The notes beneath the pieces are model-generated. The model ran no database searches. It was not told the origin of the DNA and saw only the letters and a program-made list of their open reading frames with translations. This document shows positions 43,020 to 52,084 of a DNA stretch of 64,000 nt, piece by piece; the first letter of the stretch is position 1, and each line of letters starts with the position of its first letter. The stretch is taken from NCBI GenBank assembly GCA_019218445.1, contig JAHUUM010000012.1, positions 1 through 64,000 on the forward strand. The letters run 5' to 3'. The stretch comes from Weeksellaceae bacterium TAE3-ERU29 (GTDB lineage Bacteria > Bacteroidota > Bacteroidia > Flavobacteriales > Weeksellaceae). A program made the translations under genes and the position numbers.

Positions 43020-44464
43020 AAATTCAAAATATATAATAAAGCAATACAAATAATAGAACCCGTTAAAATCGTGAGGAAACCTATATCAAACCCATGTTGA
43101 CTTTTTAAATATTGATTAAGGAAATACGCAATCAAAGGCGTTAGTAAACAAGCTGCGGGAACTATTTTATCATTTGGTTTAAACTTAGTGAAAATTCCGA
43201 CTAAGAAGATTCCCAACAGTGGCGAATAAGTATAACCCGCCAAACCAAAAATCAATCCGAATACGTTATTTCCTGAATTTTGAAATAACAAAATAATCAG
43301 TAACATAACAAAACTGAAACTAATATGCGTTATCACTTTTAATCGTTTGATATTCTTTCTTTTGGCAATACCTAAAAAATCGTAACAAAAGGAAGTTGTA
43401 AGTGCCGTTAAAGCAGAATCCACACTGGAAAATGCGGCGGCCGCCGTTCCTAAAACGAACATAACTCCGGCAAAAACTCCAAAATAATTTAATGTTAAAA
43501 ACGGTAATACTTTATCGGTTGCCAACTGCACTACTCCATTCACATTTTTTGTGGGTAATTCTATTCCGTTCACATCGGCATAAACATAAAGCATCATTCC
43601 TAAAAATAAGAATAAACACTGAACACCCGCCACCGAAAAACTAAATAATAATGTATTTTTTTGAGCGGCTTTTATACTTTTACAAGTAAGGCTTTTTTGC
43701 ATTATATTTTGGTCTAATCCGTTCATTGCCATTGCAATTAAAATCCCCGAAAGGAATTGTTTCCAAAAATAACTTCCGCTGTTTACATCATTGTCAATCC
43801 ATTTCCAATAACCTTTTTGTTCACCAAAAGCAATCACTTCTCCAAAGCTCATATTTAGTTTTGAAAATATAACAGTTACAATCGTTACGGCGGCCAAAAT
43901 CAAGAAAGTGGTTTGCAATAAATCTGTCCAGACAATGGTTTTTATTCCGGCTTTAAATGTGTAAAGAAAAATCAAACCTAAAAATAAAACTGCCAACCAC
44001 CACATGTGTTCATTCCCCAATCCAAATAAAACTTGTAATATTTTGATAGCCAAAAGTAACCTCAACCCCGCTCCGAAAGACTGAGAAACCAAAAAGAAAA
44101 ATGAACCTGTTTTATAACTAAACCACCCAAATCGGTTTTCTAAGTACGTATAAATCGAGACTAATTTGAGTTTATAATAAATAGGAATCAATACAAAAGT
44201 TATGAATAAATAACCAACTAAATTCCCTAAGAAAAATTGAGCTAAATAAAATCCGTTATTCACCACTCCACCCGGAATAGAAACGAATGTAACCGCAGAA
44301 AGTGCAGTACCTATCATTCCGTAAGCCACTACCAACCAAGGTGATTGATTATTTCCCGTAAAAAAGGTACTTTCATCTGATTTTTTACTTGTAAGATAAC
44401 TTATGATTAAAAGAAGTACAAAATATCCTGCAATAAGTAAAAACGTAGCAAGCGGAGTTAACAT
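42989..44464 (-). CDS. Sodium:solute symporter (SSS family)
   Basis: A 491-residue membrane protein with about thirteen helices. Y-G-M-I-G-T-A-L-S-A-V-T-F-V-S-I-P-G near residues 48-65 and F-V-L-G-T-A-A-A-A-F-S-S-V-D-S-A-L-T-A-L near 335-355 are the sodium-site regions of the SSS family. The substrate could be a sugar, sialic acid or an organic acid and is not determinable. The 3' end lies inside the right direct repeat of the restriction island. Divergent from recR. Confidence 0.88.
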   Translation of the reverse strand: MLTPLATFLLIAGYFVLLLIISYLTSKKSDESTFFTGNNQSPWLVVAYGMIGTALSAVTFVSIPGGVVNNGFYLAQFFLGNLVGYLFITFVLIPIYYKLKLVSIYTYLENRFGWFSYKTGSFFFLVSQSFGAGLRLLLAIKILQVLFGLGNEHMWWLAVLFLGLIFLYTFKAGIKTIVWTDLLQTTFLILAAVTIVTVIFSKLNMSFGEVIAFGEQKGYWKWIDNDVNSGSYFWKQFLSGILIAMAMNGLDQNIMQKSLTCKSIKAAQKNTLLFSFSVAGVQCLFLFLGMMLYVYADVNGIELPTKNVNGVVQLATDKVLPFLTLNYFGVFAGVMFVLGTAAAAFSSVDSALTALTTSFCYDFLGIAKRKNIKRLKVITHISFSFVMLLIILLFQNSGNNVFGLIFGLAGYTYSPLLGIFLVGIFTKFKPNDKIVPAACLLTPLIAYFLNQYLKSQHGFDIGFLTILTGSIICIALLYILNLLISKKITNQ

Positions 44465-44527
44465 ATTTTAATTTTTTTTGATTGAATTGTAAAAGTAAAA
44501 AAATTAAATAAGAAATAATGATTTAAT

Positions 44528-44535
44528 TATCTTTG
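44528..44535 (+). promoter_or_regulatory. -7 box for recR
   Basis: TATCTTTG ends seven bases before the recR ATG. Transcription would begin within a few bases of the start codon, giving a nearly leaderless mRNA. Confidence 0.6.
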
Positions 44536-44542
44536 CAAAACT

Positions 44543-45148
44543 ATGCACTACCCGAGTAAAATCTTAGAACAAGCCGTAGAAGAAATTTCTCAACTCCCGG
44601 GAATTGGGAAAAGAACTGCTCTCCGCTTAGCTTTACATATGCTTCAACGCTCTGAAAGCCAAACCGAAGCTCTGGCTAAATCTTTAATTAAGTTGGTAAA
44701 CGAGATTAAATATTGTAAAAAATGTTTTGCTTTATGCGACTCTGATTTATGCGAAATTTGCTCAGATTCATTAAGAGATGAAAGTATTATTTGCGTGGTG
44801 GAAGATATTCGGGACGTGATGGCAATAGAAAACACAGGACAATACAAAGGTGTTTATCACGTTCTGGGCGGAAAAATCTCGCCTATGGAAGGCATTGGTC
44901 CGGAGAAATTAAATATTGCTCCACTTATTGAACGTGTAGAAAAAGCCAATGAAATTATTTTTGCTATGAGTAGCACAATGGAAGGCGACACTACCGTTTT
45001 TTATCTTTATAAAATACTAAAGGACAAAAATATAAAACTTTCTACTATTGCACGAGGAATTGGGATTGGCGACGAACTGGAATATGCAGATGAACTTACT
45101 TTGGGGCGTTCAATCACACACCGAGTGCCTTATGAAGAGGTTTTGTAA
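44543..45148 (+). CDS. recR: Recombination protein RecR
   Basis: A 201-residue protein of RecFOR gap repair. Helix-hairpin-helix L-P-G-I-G-K-R-T-A is at residues ~18-26. The four-cysteine zinc finger C-K-K-C...C-D-S-D-L-C-E-I-C spans ~54-69. The Toprim domain begins [10 protein letters not shown] and includes [12 protein letters not shown]. Length and motifs are standard. Confidence 0.96.
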   Translation: MHYPSKILEQAVEEISQLPGIGKRTALRLALHMLQRSESQTEALAKSLIKLVNEIKYCKKCFALCDSDLCEICSDSLRDESIICVVEDIRDVMAIENTGQYKGVYHVLGGKISPMEGIGPEKLNIAPLIERVEKANEIIFAMSSTMEGDTTVFYLYKILKDKNIKLSTIARGIGIGDELEYADELTLGRSITHRVPYEEVL

Positions 45149-45150
45149 AA

Positions 45151-45399
45151 TTATTTTCTTAATTTTAACTCCTCTTTGTATTTTTTAAGTTTATATAAAT
45201 TTATTGCAAGAAAAACCGTAAATATTAGAGCAAAAGCAATATTTAATATTCCGAAAAAACTCAAACCGTAAGCGAATATCAATAATCCAATCAATACCGC
45301 AGAAGTCAGTTTTAGATATGATATTTCTGATTTTATACTTTTAGTCGATTTATTCTTTAAATCAGATGTTTTTAAATATTTATCTATATTTAGTTTCAT
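45151..45399 (-). CDS. Small membrane protein, 82 aa
   Basis: Two adjacent membrane segments (about residues 30-70) flanked by a Lys-rich N-terminus and a charged C-terminus (K-K-Y-K-E-E-L-K-L-R-K). No family recognised. It begins four bases after the end of the 177-residue membrane-protein gene on the same strand, so the two are one operon. Confidence 0.65.
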   Translation of the reverse strand: MKLNIDKYLKTSDLKNKSTKSIKSEISYLKLTSAVLIGLLIFAYGLSFFGILNIAFALIFTVFLAINLYKLKKYKEELKLRK

Positions 45400-45403
45400 A
45401 GAT

Positions 45404-45937
45404 TTATTTTTCCATTACTTTTTTATTTAAAAAATTACTGATTTGTTTATAATATTTAATTAAAAAATAACCCACGATTAGATTTAATGCACTACTCGCC
45501 CATTGGATATAATCTTCGATGTTATCATACTTTATAATATCTCCATTGTCTGAAAAACCTTGTGGAACTGCTGATTTAAAAGCAAATATTGTACGAGTAA
45601 AAAAAGTCGGGATATTTTCTATAAATAAAAATCCACCGATTATTAAAACTACAAATTTAATAATATCAATGTTTTTTAATCCGCTAAAATCAATTCTAGG
45701 TTCATCAAACCCTTTTTCTAACTTTAGAAAGTCACTTACTTTATCCGCTTTATATACCAATAAATAAAATAATCCTATGATTATAATAAAAGTAATTATT
45801 ACAAATATAATATCGGCTAAATTCATAGTCCCTAAAAAGAAAATAAGACTACTGGGTAAGCCGGAAAATAAAGTTGTCACTAAACAATAAAGCCCGAATA
45901 TCTTTATAAGTACAATAAACAAATCTCTTTTAGACAT
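45404..45937 (-). CDS. Membrane protein, 177 aa
   Basis: Four hydrophobic segments (about residues 8-32, 38-65, 90-108 and 145-162) with a short soluble part after the second. No recognised family or motif. It is transcribed together with the 82-residue membrane protein immediately downstream. The region upstream to 46024 is short and AT-rich. Confidence 0.65.
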   Translation of the reverse strand: MSKRDLFIVLIKIFGLYCLVTTLFSGLPSSLIFFLGTMNLADIIFVIITFIIIIGLFYLLVYKADKVSDFLKLEKGFDEPRIDFSGLKNIDIIKFVVLIIGGFLFIENIPTFFTRTIFAFKSAVPQGFSDNGDIIKYDNIEDYIQWASSALNLIVGYFLIKYYKQISNFLNKKVMEK

Positions 45938-46024
45938 AATCTTAATCTTTTAATATTTAATACAAATATATTATGTTATTTAATTAATAACAGCCTAAAA
46001 TCTAATTAATTATTGCAATAGATA

Positions 46025-47356
46025 TTAAAATCCAAACGAAACACCTGTGCTTATTCCCCAAATATATGGAGTAACATTTTCTTTCTCACGGAATGAATTT
46101 AAAAAATATTTAATTTGAGGTTCTATATGAACAGAAAAATGTTGTGATAATTGATACTCTGCTTTCACTGCTCCATTTGCTGAAAAGGAAACTTTGTTAT
46201 AATCCTGAGAGTCCGTAATTACTGAATTTAATTCTTTTTGATTTATATAAAGATTATTTTTTCGGAGTAATAGCGTACTCATTCCCGTAGCAAGCGAAAA
46301 GTTCCACTTTTTCCCTTGAGTAATTTTATATTCTATTTCTAACGGGATTTCTATAAAACCTATTTCTTGGGATACTTCCTCTTTTTGAGTATTATTAATA
46401 TTAGTTTCTGCAACTTCTAAAGGCTTCCATTCTGTTTGATTCGTTTTCCCAAGCGATACAATTTGTAAAAGTGGTGCATCCTGAGTATCTCCATGATTTA
46501 TCCCTGAAATCAACGTGGTTGTAACCGGGACTTTATAAGTCGTATGATGAAAATTCATACTTCCTACTCCTGTAGTAACTTTCCATTGGGGCGATAGTGC
46601 ATAAGAGGCTTTTGCTCCATAAGAAACAGAAAGCATATTCTTACTTTCTAAATTACTTAATTCCTCATTAATAATATTTTCTGCAGAGGAGAAGTTAACC
46701 CAACCCGCATAAGGAGAAATACTAATTCTATTTTGATTAGCTTTTATATTTTCTTCTTTTTTCTTTTTCTCATCAGAAATTAACGAAACTAAATCTTTTA
46801 ATTCTTCATTACTTTCTATGTCAGGAGAATTAATAATTTTAGAATTTTCTTCTGTTAAAATTAATTCATTCTTTGCTAATTCTTTTTGAGAAATATCTTT
46901 TTCAATCTGGTTTAAAACAGAGTTTTGATTCTTTTGGTTTATATTTTTATGAACTATTTTTAAGTTAGACTTCTCTTTTCTTAATTCAAATTTTTGATGA
47001 AAAGTGTTTTGTGGTAAATCTAACAGTTCTTTATTTACTTCAGGAATTTCTTTTTTTGTAGTTATTTTAATCTCAGCTTCCTTTTCCTCTAAATTTATAT
47101 CTAATTTATTATTGTCAGATTTTTTAATTTCTTGCGGAATTTGATTTGTATAATTAGGCGTTTCTTGCATCCACCACCAAATTCCCACTCCTGATAAAAT
47201 AGGAATGAGTAGTGCTGCCACTCTTCCCCAGAAAAATAAAACTCCTGTTTTCTTCTTAGGGTGTAATTCATTAGCAATTCCCTCCCATGCTCCCGGTGGA
47301 GGTGGTATTTCTTCTTGTTTTAATCGTTCTTTCCAGTTTGAATATTGTTGTGGCAT
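46025..47356 (-). CDS. Membrane anti-sigma-like protein with C-terminal beta-barrel-like domain
   Basis: A 443-residue protein directly downstream of an ECF sigma gene. The cytoplasmic N-terminus (~40 residues, with P-P-P-P-G-A-W-E-G-I) is followed by one membrane segment (residues ~42-62) and a long Glu/Lys/Asn-rich periplasmic linker. The C-terminal ~225 residues begin I-S-I-S-P-Y-A-G-W-V-N and end G-V-S-F-G-F, like an outer-membrane beta-barrel domain. Position and topology suggest an anti-sigma factor whose C-terminal part senses the envelope. That role is inferred. Confidence 0.7.
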   Translation of the reverse strand: MPQQYSNWKERLKQEEIPPPPGAWEGIANELHPKKKTGVLFFWGRVAALLIPILSGVGIWWWMQETPNYTNQIPQEIKKSDNNKLDINLEEKEAEIKITTKKEIPEVNKELLDLPQNTFHQKFELRKEKSNLKIVHKNINQKNQNSVLNQIEKDISQKELAKNELILTEENSKIINSPDIESNEELKDLVSLISDEKKKKEENIKANQNRISISPYAGWVNFSSAENIINEELSNLESKNMLSVSYGAKASYALSPQWKVTTGVGSMNFHHTTYKVPVTTTLISGINHGDTQDAPLLQIVSLGKTNQTEWKPLEVAETNINNTQKEEVSQEIGFIEIPLEIEYKITQGKKWNFSLATGMSTLLLRKNNLYINQKELNSVITDSQDYNKVSFSANGAVKAEYQLSQHFSVHIEPQIKYFLNSFREKENVTPYIWGISTGVSFGF

Positions 47357-47362
47357 AGCAAT

Positions 47363-47902
47363 TTAAATATTAGAAAGATTTAATTGTTTTCTCAGCCACG
47401 CTTTGGCTCGGGAAAGGTTTGATTTAGACGTTCCAATAGAAATATCAAGTTGTTCAGCTATTTCTTTATGACTATAATCTTCTATTACGTATAGCAAAAA
47501 TACGGCTCGGTATTGTGAAGGCATAGTTTTTATTAATGAATTAATTTTCTCTATCGGGTATTCCTCCAGCTCTTCCTCTTCAACAATATCAACTTGATAT
47601 TGAGAAGTATCTTCCACTGCAAAAATACCTTTATTCTTCCGATGCCATGCCATACATTGATTAACCATAATTCTTCTCAGCCATCCCTCAAAAGAACCCT
47701 TTTGAGAGAACTGATGTATACTCTTAAATGCTTTTATAAAACCTTCTTGAAAATTATCTTGTGCATCTTCTGTACAAGATGAATACCTTAAACAAACAGC
47801 ATACATCTTAGCTGAAAAGATATCATAGATTTTTTGCTGTGCATGAATATCGTTCTTGCAACATTTTTCAATCCATATGTATAATTCATGCTCCAGCGTT
47901 AT
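47363..47902 (-). CDS. ECF sigma factor (sigma-70 family), no ATG start
   Basis: Region 2 (R-Y-S-S-C-T-E-D-A-Q-D-N-F-Q-E-G-F-I-K-A-F), the W-L-R-R-I-M-V-N element and region 4 (Y-R-A-V-F-L-L-Y-V-I-E-D-Y-S-H-K-E-I-A-E) are clear. The first in-frame ATG (47806) would delete part of region 2.1. Coding similarity continues upstream (L-E-H-E-L-Y-I-W-I-E-K-C-C...Q-K-I-Y-D-I-F-S-A-K-M) to an ATA codon at 47902, then to the stop of the preceding lipoprotein gene. I give 179 residues from ATA; CTG at 47896 is an alternative. Confidence 0.75.
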   Translation of the reverse strand: MTLEHELYIWIEKCCKNDIHAQQKIYDIFSAKMYAVCLRYSSCTEDAQDNFQEGFIKAFKSIHQFSQKGSFEGWLRRIMVNQCMAWHRKNKGIFAVEDTSQYQVDIVEEEELEEYPIEKINSLIKTMPSQYRAVFLLYVIEDYSHKEIAEQLDISIGTSKSNLSRAKAWLRKQLNLSNI

Positions 47903-47911
47903 TAAATTTGA

Positions 47912-48346
47912 TTATTTCTTAATAACTATCTTTTTATCTAGATAGACATTTTCATCTGTTCCTTCCTTTTTTCCTTTAAAGAATTTAAATGTATAAGTTC
48001 CTTCGTTTATCGGTTGAAAATTAAAATAAGGTGATTTCACAATTTTCTCTGCCTTTGAACAATCTGTACCTATTTCCTGTATACCAACAGCTATAATTGT
48101 TCTTTCTTTTTCACCGGTAACTTTATAACTGATGTCTTGAAGAATTTGGCAATCTTTTTTAATACTGACATGTGGTATAATTTTCACCGGCTCTCCTAAA
48201 GTTGCCGTATCCGGCATAGAGATGCTATCAATTGGTAATGTAACATAGCTTAACTGACTTGCGTTATCTGCATCATCACCTAAACATGAAGTAAGAAAAC
48301 TTACCAAGAAAAATGCAACGACTGATAATGATAGTAATTTTTTCAT
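47912..48346 (-). CDS. Hypothetical lipoprotein, 144 aa
   Basis: Lipoprotein signal peptide with S-F-L-T-S-C near residue 21, an acidic linker, then a beta-rich domain (S-Y-V-T-L-P-I-D-S-I...Y-T-F-K-F-F-K-G-K). The pattern recalls Ig-like or DUF-type lipoproteins, but no family is certain. Its stop codon lies in the same frame as, and about ten bases before, the ECF sigma gene, so they are probably one operon: lipoprotein, sigma factor, anti-sigma-like protein. Confidence 0.65.
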   Translation of the reverse strand: MKKLLSLSVVAFFLVSFLTSCLGDDADNASQLSYVTLPIDSISMPDTATLGEPVKIIPHVSIKKDCQILQDISYKVTGEKERTIIAVGIQEIGTDCSKAEKIVKSPYFNFQPINEGTYTFKFFKGKKEGTDENVYLDKKIVIKK

Positions 48347-48437
48347 AACTGATATTGTTTATTTATATGATAGATGAATAAAAAAGAAAAAGGTTGCGTA
48401 CAATCTTAATTTATTTGTATTTAAGAATAAAAATGTT

Positions 48438-50135
48438 TTAAAATCCGGCTGCTGCATCATCTCCTCTTGGGTCTGCTCCTGCTTGTAACTGCCCATTAGG
48501 AAGAACTAAAATAGCATCCATTTTTCCTAAAATAATATTATCTTTTTCATTTAAATGGTAACCCCATTTTTTTAATGTGTCTTTTGTAGTCTGATTAAAT
48601 CCTTTTGGCTCTAACAGAATTTCATCCGGTAACCATTGATGATGAAATCTGGGTGAAGAAACGGCTGTTTGCATATCCATTCCAAATAATGTTTGATTTA
48701 AAATAGTTTGTAAAACAGTAGTTATAATGGTAGAACCTCCGGGAGAACCTAAAACCATATACAATTTACCATTTTTAGATACAATTGTAGGAGTCATAGA
48801 ACTTAACATTCGTTTTTCAGGCTCAATTTTATTCGCCTCTCCTCCTATTAATCCAAACATATTAGGTTTACCGGGCTTACTACTGAAATCATCCATTTCA
48901 TTATTAAAAAAGAAACCTAAGTTATTATCATATAATTTACTCCCATAAGCTCCATTAATAGTAGTTGTGACTGAAATAGCATTACCATAATTATCAACAA
49001 TAGAATAATGCGTTGTTTCGTTACTCTCTACCCATTCAATATTACCATGTGAAATATCTTTAGATTTTGTAGCTTTTCTTGGCGTATAATTTTGTATTCT
49101 ATCTTTTAAATACGTTTTATCCAATAACTCTTTTACAGGAACTTTTACAAAATCCGGATCTCCTAAATAATGTGCTCTATCCGCATAGGCTCGTCTTTCT
49201 ACCTCAGTAATAATTTGTATATAATCTGCACTATTATGTTGATAATCTTTTAGGTTATAATCCTCCAAAGTTTTTAATATTTGTCCTAAAACTATTCCGC
49301 CACTACTGGGTGGAGGCATTGTTGTGATTTTGTAATCATGAAAATTAAATTCAATAGGATCTCGCCATACAGGTTTATAATCTTTTAAATCTTCTTCTGT
49401 TATAATTCCTCCTTGAGATTGAATAAAATTTGCTATTTCCTTTCCAATTTTTCCTTCATAAAATCCGTCTTTTCCTTTATCTCGTATAACAGTTAATGTT
49501 TTTGCTAAATTAGGTTGCTTTATAATATCGCCTTCTTTCCAGCTTTTATCAAAGTAAATAGTCCTTCCTTTATTCACCTTTTGGAATAATTCCCTTGATT
49601 TATTTAAAGATGCCGCTTGCTTTTCTGTTACATAAAATCCTTTTTCTGCTAAATCAATTGCGGGTTGTATAACTTCTCTCCAAGATAATTTACCAAATTT
49701 CTGATGAGCCTCCCACATTCCTGCAACTGTTCCGGGAACGCCTACAGCCAAAGCTCCATCTAAACTAAGCCGAGGTATTACATTCTCTTGCTCATCTAAA
49801 TACATATTTTCATGTGCTTTTTTTGGTGCTTTTTCTCTATAATCCAATGTTCCCGTAGTTCCATCGTTTAAACGATACACCATAAAACCTCCTCCTCCAA
49901 TGTTTCCCGCAAAAGGATAACATACAGCGAGTGCAGCATCTGTTGCAACCATTGCATCAAAGGCATTTCCTCCTTTTTTTAATATCTCTATTCCAATTTT
50001 TGAAGCTTCTGCCCTAGCCGAAACTATCATAGCATGATTACTGATATCTACAGTATCATTGGTTTTACTATTTATTTTTGTTGTGTGACAAGAAGAAAGA
50101 AGAAATACTAAGCTAATTAAAAATAAATGTTTCAT
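48438..50135 (-). CDS. ggt: Gamma-glutamyltransferase
   Basis: A 565-residue self-cleaving Ntn-hydrolase with a lipoprotein-type signal (L-L-S-S-C-H). The large-subunit motif G-G-N-A-F-D-A-M-V-A-T and G-N-I-G-G-G-G-F-M-V lie near residues 55-90. The autoprocessing and catalytic Thr is in E-T-T-H-Y-S-I-V-D near 375, and G-S-P-G-G-S-T-I follows near 470. It cleaves glutathione and other gamma-glutamyl compounds in the periplasm or at the surface. Single-gene unit. Confidence 0.93.
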   Translation of the reverse strand: MKHLFLISLVFLLSSCHTTKINSKTNDTVDISNHAMIVSARAEASKIGIEILKKGGNAFDAMVATDAALAVCYPFAGNIGGGGFMVYRLNDGTTGTLDYREKAPKKAHENMYLDEQENVIPRLSLDGALAVGVPGTVAGMWEAHQKFGKLSWREVIQPAIDLAEKGFYVTEKQAASLNKSRELFQKVNKGRTIYFDKSWKEGDIIKQPNLAKTLTVIRDKGKDGFYEGKIGKEIANFIQSQGGIITEEDLKDYKPVWRDPIEFNFHDYKITTMPPPSSGGIVLGQILKTLEDYNLKDYQHNSADYIQIITEVERRAYADRAHYLGDPDFVKVPVKELLDKTYLKDRIQNYTPRKATKSKDISHGNIEWVESNETTHYSIVDNYGNAISVTTTINGAYGSKLYDNNLGFFFNNEMDDFSSKPGKPNMFGLIGGEANKIEPEKRMLSSMTPTIVSKNGKLYMVLGSPGGSTIITTVLQTILNQTLFGMDMQTAVSSPRFHHQWLPDEILLEPKGFNQTTKDTLKKWGYHLNEKDNIILGKMDAILVLPNGQLQAGADPRGDDAAAGF

Positions 50136-50260
50136 ATTATTTGATTAAGATCTGTCATTTTCTATTAAATTGAATTACAAATATATAAAAAGTATCTTGT
50201 GTATTTATAAGAGTAACTATTTGAAAAGGTTAAAATCTTATCCGTATAAAATAAACAAAA

Positions 50261-50297
50261 AAACCGTAATCGTTTAATAAGTAAAAGACTACGGTTT
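50261..50297. terminator. Terminator-like hairpin resembling the ssrA terminator
   Basis: AAACCGTAATCGTTT (50261-50275) pairs with AAAAGACTACGGTTT (50283-50297) with two mismatches. It is similar over about 45 bases to the hairpin after ssrA at 53737-53776. It lies between the start of ggt and the end of the methyltransferase gene and would terminate the latter. Confidence 0.65.
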
Positions 50298-50389
50298 TAT
50301 AATATGGAAACTTCAGAAATTTTTAGAGTACTATCATAAATAACTTTAAATATTACATATCACCAAAATAAAATTATTTGATTTTTACT

Positions 50390-51172
50390 TTATAGCTTTT
50401 CAGCGACTAATACAATTCCATTCAAATGTTTATCATATTTTTTGAACACACCTCGCATTCCTTTTACACGTTGACGGATTTCTTTATTACTCAAAATATT
50501 TTTAATGATTTTAAGTGTACGGAAAAACCCTTCGTCTTTTACCATACGACCAAATTCCAATAAATGCATGGGAGCTGTAGCGGTGTAAACTACTTTAAAT
50601 CCTTCATCTTCCAATACTTTCTTCCATTCCGTTTCAGTCAGTGGTCGAGCCGATACACGGATATTGTTACTTAAACCTTTTTCTATTTCCTTTTTTAAGT
50701 CTTCATCAATATTATCAGGTGTTAATCCTAACTCATGAATAGCATACATTCCTCCTTTTCTAAGTAAGCGTTTCGCCTCATCTATAATTTTCTTTTTCTG
50801 CACGCGATTCTGCATGGTTAGCATTGCCTCTCCGTACACTTTGGAGGCACAACCATCGGGTAATCCTGTTTCACCCGCATCGGCCACTACAATTTTCACA
50901 GGTTCATAATTGACACTTTTCCGTACAATCTCTGCTGCCTCTTTATTTAAATCTACTCCTGTATAAGTTTTTGGTTTACGCTTACACGTAATTGCAGCAG
51001 TTAATCCCAAACCGGGAGCAAACTCTACTACATCATCTTGCGTATCTATTTGTAGATGATCAATCATCTTTCGAGTGAGTTCTACCCCTCCGGGACGTAA
51101 TACTTTTTTCCCTACTTTAGCAAGAATCCAATGCCCTTGCTTTTTATTCATTTTTTCTTCTGTCTTTGCCAT
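50390..51172 (-). CDS. Class I SAM-dependent methyltransferase
   Basis: About 260 residues from M-A-K-T-E-E-K; an upstream ATG at 51208 adds twelve hydrophobic residues and is less likely. The SAM-binding motif V-V-E-F-A-P-G-L-G-L-T is followed by the acidic motif T-G-V-D-L-N and D-A-G-E-T-G-L-P-D-G. The C-terminal half is helical and basic. The substrate is unknown; small-molecule or lipid methylation is possible. It lies in the accessory stretch that ends at ssrA. Confidence 0.85.
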   Translation of the reverse strand: MAKTEEKMNKKQGHWILAKVGKKVLRPGGVELTRKMIDHLQIDTQDDVVEFAPGLGLTAAITCKRKPKTYTGVDLNKEAAEIVRKSVNYEPVKIVVADAGETGLPDGCASKVYGEAMLTMQNRVQKKKIIDEAKRLLRKGGMYAIHELGLTPDNIDEDLKKEIEKGLSNNIRVSARPLTETEWKKVLEDEGFKVVYTATAPMHLLEFGRMVKDEGFFRTLKIIKNILSNKEIRQRVKGMRGVFKKYDKHLNGIVLVAEKL

Positions 51173-51735
51173 AATGAAAATATTTAAATTATTTATAAGT
51201 GCTAACAATCCTCAAATAATATAAAATGCTCTTTATATTATTGAGATGTAAATTTAATTAATTTAGACTTAATATGTATAATAAATTAAGATAAATACAT
51301 CCTAAATGTAAGGTCTGGATATCCCGAAAAGTAAGTGAAATATTAAATAAACGAGATGATTCATTTTCCTAAATCTTTTGAAAATAATTTAAAGAATGCC
51401 AAAAACAATATTTAAAAAGAAGAGGTTTGCCACTTAGCGAGCCAAAATAAAACCAACCTAAAAGGAGTTTTTAAACTGCGTAGAAAAAACAAACATAGAC
51501 TTATGCCAAGCAAATGCTAAACACAAGATATAAGAGGATAAACAAAGTCCGTTTAGGGTTGCTAAATAAACTTTTGACACAAGAATAAATACAGCGAAAC
51601 AGATACGCAATAGGTTCTACAATCCGAATAAGATTAAACAAGTCAATTATAATAGAGCAATACTGGTAAAAGAACGATTAGCGTTTAAATTTTTAAACAA
51701 CAACCAACCTAAAAGTTTGGTAAAACTGATTAAAA
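51173..51735. other. Non-coding or decayed region
   Basis: 563 bases with no sustained open frame. Short Lys/Asn-rich stretches interrupted by stop codons (for example M-I-H-F-P-K-S-F-E-N-N-L and N-N-Q-P-K-S-L-V-K-L) suggest remnants of one or more decayed genes. The region is somewhat less AT-rich from 51440 to 51700 than normal spacers. No RNA family recognised. Confidence 0.4.
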
Positions 51736-51972
51736 TTAGTCTTTAAATTTAAACCATATAGGATCTTTTCCAGTAATAGCCCAAAACATAAAACTAATCC
51801 ATAATATAGAAAAATAAATAAACGCTATAATGATAAGAGGTAAAGAAAGTACCAACCAAGTTTCAGGAGGTATAAAGAAACCTAGAACAACCCAAAAAAA
51901 TAAAAATATAATTGAAAGTTTATATCTTTTTTTCTGATACCATTTTCTATTAATTACCTCTTTCATAATCAT
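51736..51972 (-). CDS. Small two-helix membrane protein, 78 aa
   Basis: Basic N-terminus (K-W-Y-Q-K-K-R-Y-K), then two membrane segments separated by P-P-E-T-W, and a short tail W-F-K-F-K-D. No family recognised. A perfect minus-strand -7 box (TATATTTG, at 52000-52007 read in reverse) lies 27 bases before the start, supporting expression. The second Met may be the true start. Confidence 0.6.
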   Translation of the reverse strand: MIMKEVINRKWYQKKRYKLSIIFLFFWVVLGFFIPPETWLVLSLPLIIIAFIYFSILWISFMFWAITGKDPIWFKFKD

Positions 51973-52054
51973 TGATTTATAACTACTGATTTATAACTAC
52001 AAATATACAAAAAACGGTGAAAAAACGACATAACCCCGATTTTCTGCCTCTTAT

Positions 52055-52082
52055 AAAAAAGACTTCCTTAGGTGTCTTTTTT
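52055..52082. terminator. Hairpin preceding the RNA array
   Basis: AAAAAAGAC (52055-52063) pairs with GTCTTTTTT (52074-52082), a symmetrical terminator-like hairpin between the divergent promoters of the small membrane protein and RNA unit 1. Its TTAGGTGTCTT (52068-52078) also pairs perfectly with AAGACACCTAA (52098-52108) at the start of RNA unit 1, enclosing the promoter. Confidence 0.55.
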
Positions 52083-52084
52083 CT

